64,000 bases of DNA. Source: Bursaphelenchus xylophilus. Its lineage: Eukaryota; Nematoda; Chromadorea; Rhabditida; Aphelenchoididae. Made by a program: the position numbers and the translations under genes. The stretch covers positions 2,046,001 to 2,110,000 of the forward strand of contig CAJFCV020000003.1 of NCBI GenBank assembly GCA_904066235.2, given 5' to 3'. This document shows positions 1 through 11,700 of the stretch, one piece after another. Within the stretch, counting starts at the first letter, position 1; each line of letters opens with the position of its first letter. Under the pieces are notes generated by a model that was given only the letters and a program-made list of their open reading frames with translations, was not told where the DNA came from and did no database searches.

Positions 1-331
1 TTTTTTTAAAAACCCTCCACACAATTTTTAAATTCCAAAATTTTTTTAAAATCGTCCATCGGACCTCTAAAACAAGGTCCCAAGTTGTCTCGCATTACCG
101 TATTTTAAACTAATTTCTATTCTCCTTTCTTCCCAGCCTCTTTTTCTTCACTCTACACCATTTTTTTCTTCAAAACCCCCTCCACATTTTCCAAATTCAA
201 CAATCTTTTTTTGATCCCACCCCCAGCCTAAACCAATGTCCAGGACCATTTCAAATCCCCATATTTTACCCTTCTTTCAATTCTACCCCACCCTTCATGC
301 CTATCGCCCATAATATTACCCCCTTCCTTAC
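1..331 (-). other. intron of acetyl-CoA synthetase gene (runs off window)
   Basis: AT-rich, no coding signal. The exon on its right ends at 332 with a clean minus-strand donor (GTAAGG at 331-326), so this is intron and the next exon lies outside the window. Confidence 0.7.
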
Positions 332-2598
332 CAAGTTTCCCTCCCCGGGGCCCTCAATAATGCACCCATCATTGTCCAATAAGACCGGTTGGACGCCGAA
401 GAAAGGCAGGGTCGCGGAGCCGGGCTTGGTGGGGACGGCGCCCGGGATCGCGGTGATCACGTGCCCCCCGGTCTCGGTCTGCCAGTACGTGTCGATGATG
501 GCGCAACGCCGCTCGCCCACAAACTCGTAGAGCCAGAGCCAGGCCTGCGGGTTGATGGGCTCGCCGACGGTGCCGATTATCTTCAAGGAACGACGATCGT
601 GGTCCTTTACCATGTTGTCAGGGAAACCCATCAGCGAGCGGACTAAGGTTGGGGAGGTGTATAGCTTCGTCACCTGAAAAATTTATATTTTACTAGGCAA
701 AGAAGGTATAAAAAGGTTCAAAAACAAAGTGTTATTTAAAAAAACAAATATCATCATTGCTTTCAACACTATCTGAAAGTCACAGAAACTTCAATTTTCA
801 CCAGTTTTCGGTCAAAAAATTATATTACACTAGACAAGAAACCCCAAAATTTGCCAAAAAAATCAAGTACAATCACAAAATCATGTCTTGTACAGACTTC
901 CAATTCCCCTCAGAACATGCTAGAGTTCATTTTTTACCTCTTTCCGGTCAAAAAATTATATTGCACTAGGCAAGAAAATTACAAAAATATCATCAAAACC
1001 GAGAGTCAGTCGCAAAACTTCCAGCGAAAAATGGCTTAATTAAACCTTCTAGCCCCTAAATCTTCAATTCCATACAAAACAAACCCCTTACCTTATACTT
1101 TTCGACGACCTGCCAAGTTCTGGCGGCCGTTGGATAAGTGGGGATTCCCTCGAAGAAGATGGAGGTCAGCCCGTTCAGCAGCGGGCCGTAGACCAGGTAG
1201 GTGTGTCCGGTGATCCATCCGCCGTCCGCGGTGCACCAGTACACGTCGTCTTGCTGGGCGTCGAAGTCGAATTTGGTGGTCGCGTAGGCGTAGGTCATGT
1301 AGCCGGCGGTGCTGTGGACGATTCCCTTGGGGGTGCCGGTGGAGCCGGAGGTGTACAGGATGAAGAGAGGGTCCTCGGCGTCCACCCACTCCACCGGCGA
1401 GTCGGCGTCCTCGTATTGGGCGAGGAGTTGGGCGTATTTCAGGTCGATGGGGTGGTAGTCGACCTTGGGGGCGGGCTGGTTGCCGGGCGTTTTGACTCGG
1501 TGGATGTGCTCCACAACCACCTGCAAACACAATATTGCACTCTTATATGAGTTGATTTACTGTGGGGACCTGATCCAGTGGCAAAAAACGTAACATTTTG
1601 CATCCGGGAAGCATCAAAAAATGTGGCAAAATACCTCCCTCTCCAAGTGAAAAAACTTCGATTTCAAAAGTGCTCCCGCTCTTTTTGTGAGGGAAAAGGT
1701 GCGCCCGTCAAACCGAAGTTTTTTTTCATTTGGAAAGGGAGGCATTTTGCCACATTTTTGATGCTTCCCGGATGCAAAATGGCACGTTTTTTGCCACTGG
1801 ATCAAGCCCCGCGCTGTATCTTTTATTATTTTTTTAAATTCCAAATTTTATGTCTAAAAAATCAAAAAAAAAAATCAAACTCGATCTCTTACCTGAGTAT
1901 GGACGTCCAGCCCTCGTTTGCGGCACATATTCACCGCCACATCGGCCATATTCTTCAGGGGTACCACCTTGGCTCCGCCCCTTCCGAAGGCGTCGGCCGT
2001 GATGATGACATGAGTCCGGGCCTGGATCATACGCTCGGCCAGGGACTCGGACGAGAACCCGGCAAAGACGACGGTATGAGGGGCGTCGATCCGGGCGCAT
2101 GCCAGCATCGCCACAGGCAACTCGAGGATCATGGGGAGGTAGATGGCGACCGTGTCTCCTTTGCGGACGCCACGGGCGCGGAGGGCGGCGGCGAACGCCT
2201 TCACTTGGCGATGCAATTCCTCGTAGGTGATGTGGGTCTGATCGGAGGGCTCATTTCCTAAACATTGAAAAAATAATCAAAAAATTATATTATCCATGGC
2301 AAAAAAATTTAAAAAAAAATGGCGATGGCCTCTTACCTTCCCATCGATAGGCAATCTTCTGGCCTCTTCCGGACTGAATGATCCGTTCCAGGCAATTGTA
2401 GGCCAAATTGGTCTTGGAGCCGGCCAAAAACTTGGTGTAAATGGGGCCTTTTCGGATGTCAAAGTTGAACTCCAGGCCGTTTCCGGAGAACTCCTCAAAG
2501 TGCAATTCGCGCGCAATTCCCAGCCAAAAGTCTGGGCCGCGAACCGAGCGGTCGTAGAGCTTCAGATAACCCGGCAAAACATCATTTATATTATCCAT
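332..2598 (-). CDS. acetyl-CoA synthetase (AMP-forming), partial, 4 exons
   Basis: Ligates acetate to CoA with ATP through acetyl-AMP; ACSS2 / C. elegans acs-19 type. Exons on the minus strand: 2598-2337, 2257-1893, 1520-1092, 673-332. Phases agree at each join and give about 466 residues. The ATP-binding loop [11 protein letters not shown] is near residues 265-275, followed by [29 protein letters not shown] and the [11 protein letters not shown] adenylation motif (near 413-423) are in the last exon. Family members run about 650-700 residues. The missing C-terminal part, with the hinge and the catalytic lysine, must lie left of the window. The first ATG of exon 1 (2598) coincides with a dispersed box (TTATATTATCCATG), so the true N-terminus probably lies in an unrecognised upstream exon and 2598 is only a nominal limit. 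Intron 2 carries a hairpin MITE. Cytosolic versus mitochondrial form cannot be decided. Confidence 0.93.
674..1091 (-). other. intron 3 of acetyl-CoA synthetase with three TTATATTACACTAG-type boxes
   Basis: Non-coding. Boxes of the form TATATTWYACTAGRCAA are readable near 685, 823 and 954. They have the same orientation and are embedded in similar flanks (GTCAAAAAATTATATT...). This is the densest intronic cluster of this box in the window. Confidence 0.6.
1558..1817. mobile_element. hairpin MITE, copy 1 (Tc1/mariner-like TIR)
   Basis: Long inverted repeat. The left arm begins GGACCTGATCCAGTGGCAAA and passes through GCATCCGGGAAGCATC; the right arm is the inverse, ending CCACTGGATCAAGCCCC. Outer ends read TACTGTGGGG ... 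CTGTA, degenerate against the TACAGTG ends of other copies. It lies inside intron 2 of the acetyl-CoA synthetase gene. No coding capacity. Confidence 0.85.
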
Positions 2599-3000
2599 GA
2601 TCACTTAATACGACATCGTATTTGAAAGCCCTTCAAAAACTGTTTCCAATATCAATTCCTTGTTTATGAGCCTACGTTCAAAAACAGAGTAACAAACCGA
2701 ATGATGACAAAACACGAAGATGATTTCCGATTACCCTTATATTACACTAGACGTCCAGCCAAAGAAAACAACAGAAAACAGCCAAAAATAGATGACCGAA
2801 AACAAGAAATATACTTACAATATGACCCAAAATGACTGATAAATCTGATAATAACCGAAAGGACAGGAGACTGAAACAATGGTAACATCAATTATATATT
2901 GATCTAGGACACACAGTAAAGTCCAAAATCTCTTCCGTAAAGTCCCTGTGCGTACTGGTTAATGTCGAGTTGTGTACACAGTGCAACGGGCAATTTGAGT
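2599..3000. other. 5' flank of acetyl-CoA synthetase gene, no gene seen
   Basis: AT-rich. It contains a TTATATTACACTAG box with GACGTC following (about 2738). The section 2660-2800 resembles, in inverse orientation, 7020-7190, so it is a diverged dispersed repeat. An upstream coding exon of the synthetase could be hidden here but was not recognised. Confidence 0.4.
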
Positions 3001-3002
3001 AA

Positions 3003-3610
3003 TGCAAATTGATGACTTATCTTGGAAGTTATAAGGTGTCATCATGACGGATTTTTTTTGGAATTTTTAGGGGCTGGAAATGGCTGAAAAAATCGGCTGT
3101 AATAAATTCAAAGATCTTATAAATGTCGCATGTGGCCTCCAAATGTCATTGACATTCAAATCGATAACTTAACTTGCAACTTATGAGGTGTCATCATGAC
3201 GGATTTTTTGGAATTTTTTTAAAAGGTCGTCGGAAATGGGCCGAAACTCCGTCGATAGGTGCTGTGCGGCCTATAGAATCAGTTGCATATCTACCCAGTA
3301 AAATATTTTATTCATTAAAGATGTCATCATGACGGATTTTCTGAAAATGGCCGAAAAATCGGTTGTAAAAAATTAATAAAGCTTTAGGCATGTCGCATGT
3401 GACCTTCAAATGTCATTGTCCTTCAAAATGATGATTTATCTTAGAAATTAAAAAGTGTCATCATGACGGATTTTTTGGAAATTTTTCAAAACTCGACAGA
3501 AATTGGCCGAAACTCCGTTCATAGGTCTTATGCGGTCTATAGAGCCTTTTACATATCTATCTAGTATTTTATTTTGTTGAATAAAGACGTCATTATGACG
3601 GATTTTTTAG
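3003..3610. repeat. tandem repeat carrying five GTCATNATGACGG boxes
   Basis: GTCATCATGAC occurs at 3038, 3190, 3323 and 3457, and GTCATTATGAC at 3589, each followed by GGATTTT. Two alternating flank types show a diverged ~270-285 bp higher unit made of two ~133-150 bp halves. Shared phrases are 'aatgtcgcatgtg' and 'ggccgaaactccg'. No coding capacity. Confidence 0.8.
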
Positions 3611-5693
3611 AAAATTTTCCCTAAAAAATGATGACTTTTAATTTTTTTATTTGATCTCTGCAGTATGTATTGTTGATGAACTCAATAACCTTTTCATTTT
3701 TTAATGCCAATGTCGTCTAAAATTACACATTGAACTTGTGTTATCAACTCGCTTCAACCCGCCCGATATAAATTTAGCGGCCTCCAGAGACGAACTCCCT
3801 TATCAGACGCGCCCCAAAAAAGGACATTGTGCATTTTGGAGCGGGAAGAATGCGGTTACGTGGGCCAAGTTTGTCCCAGGAGGGTCGAAAAGTCGGTGGG
3901 AACGCGTGGTTTAGGAATTCCGTCCAAAAATCGATGTTTTCTTGGGACAACAAAGCCCAAAAAAGTTGGGAGAACGGGCCGGAGGAGGGCTGATCTGACG
4001 TAAGAAGGTGTTCAGTGGGTATTATGTATTACTATAACTTATAGAGACCAATATTTGGAGGGGTTTTTTGCGAGATTTTTATATTATACATGACTTTAGT
4101 GATAATAGCAAACAAGAAGGGAAAAATCCGGAAATGAAGATGTATTCTGAATTCAAATGACATTTTATCGCCATTTCACATCATTTTATAGCCAACCATA
4201 GGTATTCGTTTGACCTCTTTACCCATTTATATTATGAAGACCTATTACAATATTTTTGCTCATACTCAATTTTTTGTTAAGAAAAAATTGCAAAGTCTCT
4301 CTTGACATGATGTATCATGGTTTTACATGCCCAGCAAACATTATTTCACGGAGAAAAAATTGCATTTTTCTCAGTTTTGACCTACTATATTATACTTGCC
4401 TCCTCTATCGCATAATTTCTATTTATGACCTCCTTTCCTGATTTAAAATGCAAAATGGTTTTCCAATCGACGTCAGATGAGTCCCTCTGCCCTCGAAACG
4501 TTTCAAAAATAGCCTCAACTGATAATATTATATTAATCTTCGGTCTTCAATCGTCTGACCTATCAGACCATTTTCTCCGATTTTTTAATACTTCTGACGG
4601 CCCAAAAATGAGGTCAATCTTTTGATAAAACTTTATGAAATCTTGCAAACTCTCTAAATATACCTATTTTTCACATTTTCCTATTCAATTTGTCACCAAA
4701 TATATTTGATCGTATAAAATGTTCAAAAAGGTCGGGCGCAGCTCGGCAAATCGTTTGTTTTGTTGCAAGAGAAAAAAGTGTGATTGATGGATTTCCAGAG
4801 GTGATTTTCACGTGCTCAACGTTCTTTTCATCCGTTTTTCAGAGCCACAGGGGGTGTAGAGATGGTTTTATCAGCTGTTTTTTTGTTGAACGGGTGTTTC
4901 CAAGAGTTTTGGCGAGTTTTTGGGAGGTTTTTCTTCGATCTTTCGATTTCAATCGAACAGTCAATCGTTTCGGTCCAATATGCGGGCTCTATTTAGGCAC
5001 TTTATAGCCCTTTTTATAGAGAAATATTGACTTTCCTCCCAAAAATCTCGATTTTTCCGACATGGATAATATAAACTGGTGTTCCTTTGCGAGATTTGCT
5101 CTTTTATGATGCAATTTGTTTTCGCAAGGTGAGTTCGGGGTCATAGTTCAGTTTTCGTAGGATTAGCGTTCATGAAAGGTAAGAAATGACGTCATTTCGA
5201 CCCAAGTCCCGCACCCATGTCCCGATCGCTAAAACAATATCGAGAAGTGGTCTCACGTGTTTGCTGATCTCGCGATTTGTTCCGTTAGTGGAATGTCAAG
5301 GTCGTCAAGGTTCAGTGCTTATCGTCGCGAATTCCCCACACGGTCGAAGACCGCGAGAAAAGGCGATTTTTTGTCGGGAGAGGGCGGCCGTCCGACTTTT
5401 CCAATTTTCAGTGTAAATTTTGATTCGAGAAGCTTGCCGGGGTCGTTTTAAAGATGCAGCAAGATGTTGTGTATTGTGTTTGTTGTGCTTGCTCTATTGG
5501 AGCCTTCGTTTCGGAGATTTTCTGAAATTTTTGATGGATTAGTTCAAGAAAGGTGCAGTCTTTTAGAAATATCTAAATTATTGTTCGTCGTCGTTCGTAT
5601 AGCAAGTTAAACCTGCGCAAAGTTTAATTTAATTTTAAAATACGCTCTCTTGCAGTTCTGCGGATTAAACGATGTAGATTCTGCCTTCGTGAG
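3611..5693. other. intergenic, no gene recognised
   Basis: A GC-richer stretch near 3740-4010, with GATATAAATT followed by GCGGCC, could be the promoter or 5' UTR of the minus-strand synthetase; this is inference only. The rest is AT-rich with short open frames (for example 4690-5007 and 5186-5416 plus) that show no recognisable domain. A TTATATTATCCATG box lies in inverse orientation near 5062. Confidence 0.4.
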
Positions 5694-6793
5694 ATGAAAA
5701 TATTGACTTTATGGACATTGATGTCCATTGTAATAAGTTGCTCTCGAATTCTGCAGGTGATTTTCTTCGAATGTTCTGTTGATCAGCAGTCGGTTCGGTG
5801 TCATTGTTGTATTAAAGCTTTCATTGAAGGAGTTTGCTCGTTTCTTGTATATCACGTTGTTGTAGAAGGACTGGTGGATCAGCGCTCGGTTTGGTGTCGT
5901 TGCAGAGTTCCATCTTCTGGTATTTCCTTGGTTTCTGTGATGGATACTAGTTTAGATGGCGTAGTTCACGGATTCTTTGATTTCTCGGAGCGAATACCAC
6001 CCGCATTAAAATTTGACGTTTCTCGTCGCTGATTTTGATGGTAAAGTGCGTTAGGGGCCCTGTTTTATTTGATGAGTTTTGTTCGCTTTCTTCTCAATGT
6101 TCGTCTGTGATTAGACATTTGGAACAAGAAACATTATATTTTATACAGTCTCGGACCCGATCACACGGTAAACACGCGTCGAATTGCATCCTAGATGAAA
6201 TAAGTTGCATCGCTTTGCATTCACTCTGATGGAAAATAGCGTTTGCCTTTGAAGGCATCCATCAAACGAGACATGCAAAGTGATGCAACTTATTTCATCC
6301 AGGATGCAATTGGACGTGTGTTTACCTTACAATCCTCTCTGAGACTGTGTAAAATCTGCTGTTTCTTTTTCGAAATGCCTAATCAGAGATGAACATTAAG
6401 AAGAAAGCTAACAAAACTCATCAAACGGAAGCGATCTCTAACGTATTTTACCATCAAAATCAGCGACCTGCAACGTCAAATTTTGATGCCAAAGGTATTC
6501 GCTCTGAGAAATCAAAGAATCCGTGAACTAAGCCGTCTAAATTGATATCCGTTTATAGAAATCAAGCAGATATGGGGTTCTGAAACGACAATGACACCAA
6601 GCCCAAAACTGATCCACCAGTTCTTCTACAAAAACGTGATTGAACCGAGCAAACCCCTTAAATGAAAGCTTTAACACAACAATCTCACCGAACCGAGCGC
6701 TGATCAACAGAACATTCGAAGAAAATCACCTGCAGAATTTGAGAGCAACTTATTACAATGGACATCAATGTCCATAAAGTCAATATTTTCGTT
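5694..6793. repeat. 1.1-kb imperfect palindrome (foldback)
   Basis: The left arm (about 5694-6222) starts GAAAATATTGACTTTATGGAC. The right arm (about 6272-6793) ends with its inverse, GTCAATATTTTC. Inner ends are TTGCATCCTAGATGAAATAA and its inverse. Arms are ~525 bp with a ~50-bp centre and visible substitutions, so not a recent event. After 6793 the phrase ACCATCAAAATCAGCGACC is repeated once more, a local duplication. Open frames within are on both strands and non-conserved. Confidence 0.85.
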
Positions 6794-8208
6794 ACCATCA
6801 AAATCAGCGACCAGCAACGTCAAATTTCGGTATGTTAATATGTTGACTTTGGTGTTCTTCCAAAAATCGATGGTTCTCTTTCAATTCTAGGTGGTCCTTG
6901 GTATGCTTGATCGAACTTTGAGCTGCCATTTGTCTTGTTGTTTTTTGAGAAAAGGCTGGAATGCCTTTTCTTCTGATTAACTTGAGATTTTGGATTTGGT
7001 CCTTAAGATCAATGTACTTAATATTACCCTTTTTTACATGTTCTTTCGATGATTATCAGCTGCCTTAGGTCATGCTGACCCATTGGTTTTTGTCTGCGAT
7101 CATTTTTGAGCTACTCTCGGCTGTTTTCCTCCTTTTTCTCTGACTAGACGTCTAGTGTAATAAAGGGTCAATCAAAAATCGCCTTCATATTGCTTCATCT
7201 TTCGAATTTGTTACCCTTCTCTAAAAATTGGGTTCATATACAAGCTTTTTCTCCGCCTTCTGTGGTTTGGCCGAAAAATCAATGAGGTTCCCTCAAAAGT
7301 ATCGTCTTTTCGCTCTTTCTGTTCGCAAACTTGGCCCCCACAAATTGGGTTATGCGACTAAATTAGCATACTTCCAGCGGGACAAGATGCTAACTAAAGA
7401 AAGTTCGGCGGGAAAATTCTTGTTTACTCATATTTTTCCGATATTTTCGCCGAAAATGTGACGTTTCTTATGATTTTAGTGATAATCTTATATGATTTTG
7501 TGTAAATTACGGCCGTCAATGGGGTGGGGAAGAAAAATAGTGTCTGTTCTTGATAAAAGAAGGCTAGGTGAGGGGAATTGATAGTTAGCGGGGACTTTGA
7601 ATGATGATGTTGCACTTGGTGGTCATGGATAATATAATTCATTTTTTTTGATAGTTCACGTGTTGAATGTCTGAATTTTTGGCTTGAAAATGATGATTTG
7701 ATGCTTCTAGTTTGTAGTTAAGGGCATGTCGTTGGCTAAATGGGTTGAGATATTCGATATTATACTCGATTGCCATGGATAATATAATTGAACTCTTGAG
7801 GTCCTGACTAATGATTAAGTTAGTTCTATTGTTGCGTTGCGAGTCAAATATCTCCAAGTCGGCTCCTAATAGAACTATTCGCTGTTAGAGAGGCAATGGA
7901 GTTATGAATTTGTGGAAGCAGCGAGTAATGACGTCATTTTATATTACCCATCTCAACTTGGATTTGTTTTGAGGCATTAGAGGCCGGAATTTCATTCGAG
8001 ACCCTCGCCAAATGACTTGTCGTTGAAGCACACTAATCTGCGACATGTAGTAATGGTCATAATCAATTTGTATAACGAAATTGTGACTGTTTGAGTCATC
8101 TCCCTCCCACTTTACATGATTAATATAATTTCAAAGGTAACTGTCTCAATTTCATTACAGTGTTTAATGAAATTGTACCTTTTCTGGTCTCTAAGCACAT
8201 TCAGTTCA
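6794..8208. other. intergenic with dispersed boxes, no gene recognised
   Basis: Contains CTAGACGTCTAGTGTAATAA (7145), where the TTATATTACACTAG box meets its partner head to head around GACGTC. CATGGATAATATAA boxes occur near 7625 and 7775. No open frame here has a recognisable domain. Confidence 0.4.
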
Positions 8209-8977
8209 TCGCCATGTTTCTGACCGTTGTAAACTCTGACGCAACTGATAAAAAGGAAGCGTTTAATCGATTTCATTATCAGTTTTTGAATGAAACTGAT
8301 GCTTTAACATGACTTCAAGGACTTTATACTATATATGGGGATGTTTCCAGATGAGAGGAAGGCATTTTAGGCAGTGAGTTTTAATTTAAGAGTGATTTTT
8401 TATACTATCCAATGGCAATGGTCATGGATTATATAAAATTTCGCTTTTTTTAAACTTTTCTGGAGGTATATACAGTAAACATGATCCATTGGCAAAAAAT
8501 GTACCGTTTTGCATCCGGGAAGGATCAAAACGCAGCAAAGTACCTCCCTTTCCAACTAAAAAAGCTCCGTTTTGAAGGGCTCCCTCACAAAAAAAGGAAG
8601 CTTTTGAAATCGGAGTTTTTTCAGTTGGAGAGGGAGGTGTTTTGCTGCGTTTTTGATACTTCCCGGATGCAAAATGATACGATCTTAGCCAATGGATCGG
8701 CTTCACTGTATGTACCACCAGAGTAGGGTAAAAAAAGCGAAATTTTATATTATCCATGACCATTGCCATGGATAAAATAAAAAATCACTCTTAAATTAAA
8801 ATTCACTGCCTAAAATGAGTCCCTCTTATCTGGAAACATCCCAATATCTAGCATAAAGTCCTTGAGGTCATGTTAAAGCATCAGTTTCACTCAAAAACTG
8901 ATACTGAAATCGATTAAACGCTCCCTTTTTATCAGTTGCGTCCGAGTTTACAACGGTCAGGAAAATGGCGATGAGGA
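8209..8977. repeat. 780-bp palindrome centred on a MITE
   Basis: Left arm 8209-8470 (CATCGCCATGTTTCTGACCG inward). Right arm about 8711-8977, the inverse (CGGTCAGGAAAATGGCGATG outward). The centre is MITE copy 2. A TTATATTATCCATG box sits at mirrored positions in both arms. It ends about 135 bp before the citrate carrier start codon. Confidence 0.85.
8471..8710. mobile_element. hairpin MITE, copy 2
   Basis: Ends TACAGTAAACATGATCCATT and CCAATGGATCGGCTTCACTGTA. It has the internal GCATCCGGGAAGGATC arm typical of the family and occupies the centre of the 8209-8977 palindrome. Confidence 0.85.
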
Positions 8978-9059
8978 CACTGTAGTCCGTTGTTGACAGT
9001 GAATTTTACCGCGAATTTTATTACTAAATATTTCATGGACACTTTAATGTGACTAAAAA

Positions 9060-9073
9060 TTATTTTTTTTCAG
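9060..9073 (+). promoter_or_regulatory. splice acceptor ahead of the citrate carrier ATG
   Basis: A run of T ending TTTTTTTTCAG at 9073 lies 38 bases before the ATG at 9112 with no in-frame exon before it. It is a candidate spliced-leader trans-splice site, or the acceptor of a 5' UTR intron. Confidence 0.5.
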
Positions 9074-9111
9074 AAAACTTGAGGTCTCACGAACATTTTT
9101 ACCTCAAAACT

Positions 9112-11022
9112 ATGAGTTACGGTCAAACTACCTCAGCTTTAACCCAGAAACCAACCATTTGGCAGTCAATACAGCCGTCTGAAAAGACGGTGAAAGGCGT
9201 CGTAATCGGCGGTCTCACTGGCGCCATCGAGATCTGCATCACTTTCCCCACGGAATACGTCAAAACTCAACTTCAGCTGGATGAAAGAAGTGCGACACCT
9301 AAGTATAGAGTGAGTTTAGAGGCTTTCTGTGTATTCTTGAAGGGATTTAGAGGAGGTTTGAAGGATATTTAGGAGTTTTGGAGGCTTTTGTTATATCGTA
9401 CTAGGTAGTGTGGAGAAAATTTTTGTTTTTTCTTTGAGGAACTTTTGGAACCAATGGTTTTTTGGTTGATAAGGAAGATGTATGGTTCTGTGAATGTTCA
9501 GAGGTAGTTTTTTTATTTTGAAAGGTTGATTTTTTGATCTTTTTGATTGGTTTTCTTAGTTTAATATCTAAAATTTTGTACTCTTGAATTTTCACGGATT
9601 TTTTTCTGTTTTTATATTTAATCTAGATGGAATGCGTAAAGAAATGGAATTGGGATGTGTTGGGATCTAATTTTTATGAAAAACTAAGAATTTTTGGTGT
9701 TAGTTTGGGCCACCTAGTGTAATATCGAAAAATTCAAAAAAATTGTTAGATATCGAGAACTTTTTGATGGCATAAGTTTCAATAAGAATTGTAGAACATT
9801 TTGAAATTATTTTTGGTCTTAAAGCTACTATTTTTCACTGATTTTAGACTGATTTGCCTAGTGTAATATCCAGAAATGTTTGATTTTTATATTTTTGTTG
9901 GTTTTTTAACTTCCTTTTAATCTGAATAATTTTTCAGGGTCCAGCCGACTGTGTAAAGCAGACCGTCCGCAGTCATGGCGTCCTTGGCCTCTACCGTGGC
10001 CTCTCCGTTCTTCTCTATGGATCAATCCCAAAGTCGTCGTTCAGATTCGGAACCTTTGAGTTCCTGAAAGGGAAAGCCGCGGATGAGAAGGGCAATCTGA
10101 CGCCGGTGATGAGATTACTTTGCGGATTGGGTGCCGGCTTATCAGAAGCAGTTTTTGCAGTCACCCCAATGGAGACCGTCAAGGTGAAGTTTATCCATGA
10201 TCAGACCCTGGAAAAGCCCCAATACAAGGGATTCACGCATGGATTGAAGACGATTGTCAAGAATGAAGGCTTGGGAGTGAGTTGTTTTTGTTTGTTTTTT
10301 GATTTTTAGGTATCAAAAAAGTGAATTTCCTCAAGAAAAGAATGTGAAATTTCTGGGACATCCCTTCAATGGATGAACTAGAATTTTTGGCGATTGATCT
10401 ATGCTCTAGACAGAGTTTGTACCCAAAATTTGAAGGACATTGATCAAGATTTTCGCCACTAATTTTATATTGTTTCAGGGTCTCTACCAAGGAGTAACGG
10501 CCACCATGGCGAAGCAAGGAAGCAACCAAGCCATCCGATTCTTCGTCATGGAGACCCTCAAGGACTGGTATCGCGGCGGGGACCCGAATCAAAAAGTCTC
10601 CAAGCCAATTATCGGATGCATGGGATTGGTGGCGGGCGCGGCTTCGGTCTACGGAAACACCCCAATTGATGTGGTAAAAACTCGAATGCAGGGCCTGGAC
10701 AGACATAAATACAAGAGCACAATCGATTGCGCTGTCAAAATTTGGAAACACGAGGGATTCTTTGCGTAAGTGGAGATTTTAAGAGTAAATTTTATATTAT
10801 ACTAGGCAAAATTGAGGATTTTTTGGAAAATTTAGAGAGAAATGATGGCGCTATTATCTGAAATTGATATAGAGACCAACTTGAGGTCTTATTGAACTTA
10901 TTTTTGTATTTTTCAGCTTCTACAAAGGCACCGTCCCTCGGCTGAGCCGGGTTTGCCTCGACGTCGCCATCACCTTTATGATCTACGATTCCATCATGGA
11001 AGCCATCAAAAAGTACTGGTAG
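9112..11022 (+). CDS. SLC25A1: mitochondrial tricarboxylate (citrate) carrier, SLC25A1 type
   Basis: Inner-membrane antiporter that exports citrate for malate, supplying cytosolic acetyl-CoA. Exons 9112-9309, 9938-10276, 10479-10765 and 10917-11022 join in phase to 309 residues, close to the ~311 usual for the family. The three-fold mitochondrial carrier repeat is plain, with signatures [21 protein letters not shown] and [11 protein letters not shown], each P-x-(D/E)-x-x-K at the end of odd helices. Repeat-end glycines in GLYRG, GLYQG and FYKGTVPRL mark the even helices. The ATG at 9112 follows an acceptor at 9073. The protein ends AIKKYW-TAG. Introns 1 and 3 contain TTATATTACACTAG-type boxes (9394, 9710, 9856, 10792). 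The gene is intact; assignment to the citrate subfamily rests on overall resemblance read by eye. Confidence 0.95.
9310..9937 (+). other. intron 1 of citrate carrier with three CTAGTGTAATAT boxes
   Basis: AT-rich intron. Boxes occur at about 9394 (ATATCGTACTAGG), 9710 (CCTAGTGTAATATC) and 9856 (CCTAGTGTAATATC). No coding signal. Confidence 0.6.
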
Positions 11023-11164
11023 AGTAGACTGTATACTCTCAAAATGCCAACCACTATGGCCTTTGTTAATTTCCCCTCAGTTTTCACTTCGGATTTACAA
11101 TTTTTTCACTTGAGTGCCTAATGTAGAACGTGTAGATTTTGTTTTGTAAATTTTTCGAAATTTT

Positions 11165-11700
11165 TTAACCTCATGATTTGTAAATTGTAGAGTTTTGGAG
11201 AGTATATATATTCGTCTTGTTATGTAAGTAATCCTTTTCGCTGTAATAAATTATTTTGTGAAGGATTTGGGAGGTTGTAATTGATGTACTTGATGTCATA
11301 AATAAGGTCAGAACTTGCGGGAAAGGTAAAAGTGATGGGCAAAAATCAATTTAGAAGCCGGATAAGAGCATTAGAACATCTACTGGCTGTATTGGCTCCA
11401 AAAAATTTCAAATTTTGAATTTCGCGCCAATTTTTGGCATTGTGTTTTAGGGTTCAGAATAGGTTCAAAACACTTTGAAATGACAAAATATAAGGGCAAC
11501 AGACATAATTTTACCGAAAACCCCTAAAAAGTCGCAACTAAAAATTCCAAAATTTGAATTTCCCGCCAATTTTTGGCATTGTGTTTTATGGTGTGAAAAG
11601 CTCCTGGAAAGCATTTTTGAGATTTCTTGACCTTTTTTTAAACTACTACACTCTTCAAAAAGTGATACGTCTGAACAGTTTGACTGTTTGTTTGCCACTT
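11165..11700 (+). repeat. direct duplication, copy 1 (includes citrate carrier 3' UTR)
   Basis: Matches 14650-15180 in the same orientation. Shared phrases in order: TGATTTGTAAATTGTAGA, GTCTTGTTATGTAAGT, AAGGTCAGAACTTGCGGGAA, CCGCCAATTTTTGGCATTGT (which itself occurs twice in each copy). The copy takes in the distal 3' UTR and polyA signal of the carrier. Confidence 0.8.
11245..11250 (+). terminator. AATAAA polyadenylation signal, citrate carrier
   Basis: First AATAAA downstream of the stop at 11022, in an AT-rich 3' UTR of about 220-250 bases. Confidence 0.6.

Noticed and set aside
9049..9111. Upstream ATG at 9049 as start of the citrate carrier
   Set aside because: It lies before a strong acceptor (TTTTTTTTCAG at 9073) and adds residues that do not resemble the family; 9112 gives the usual length.
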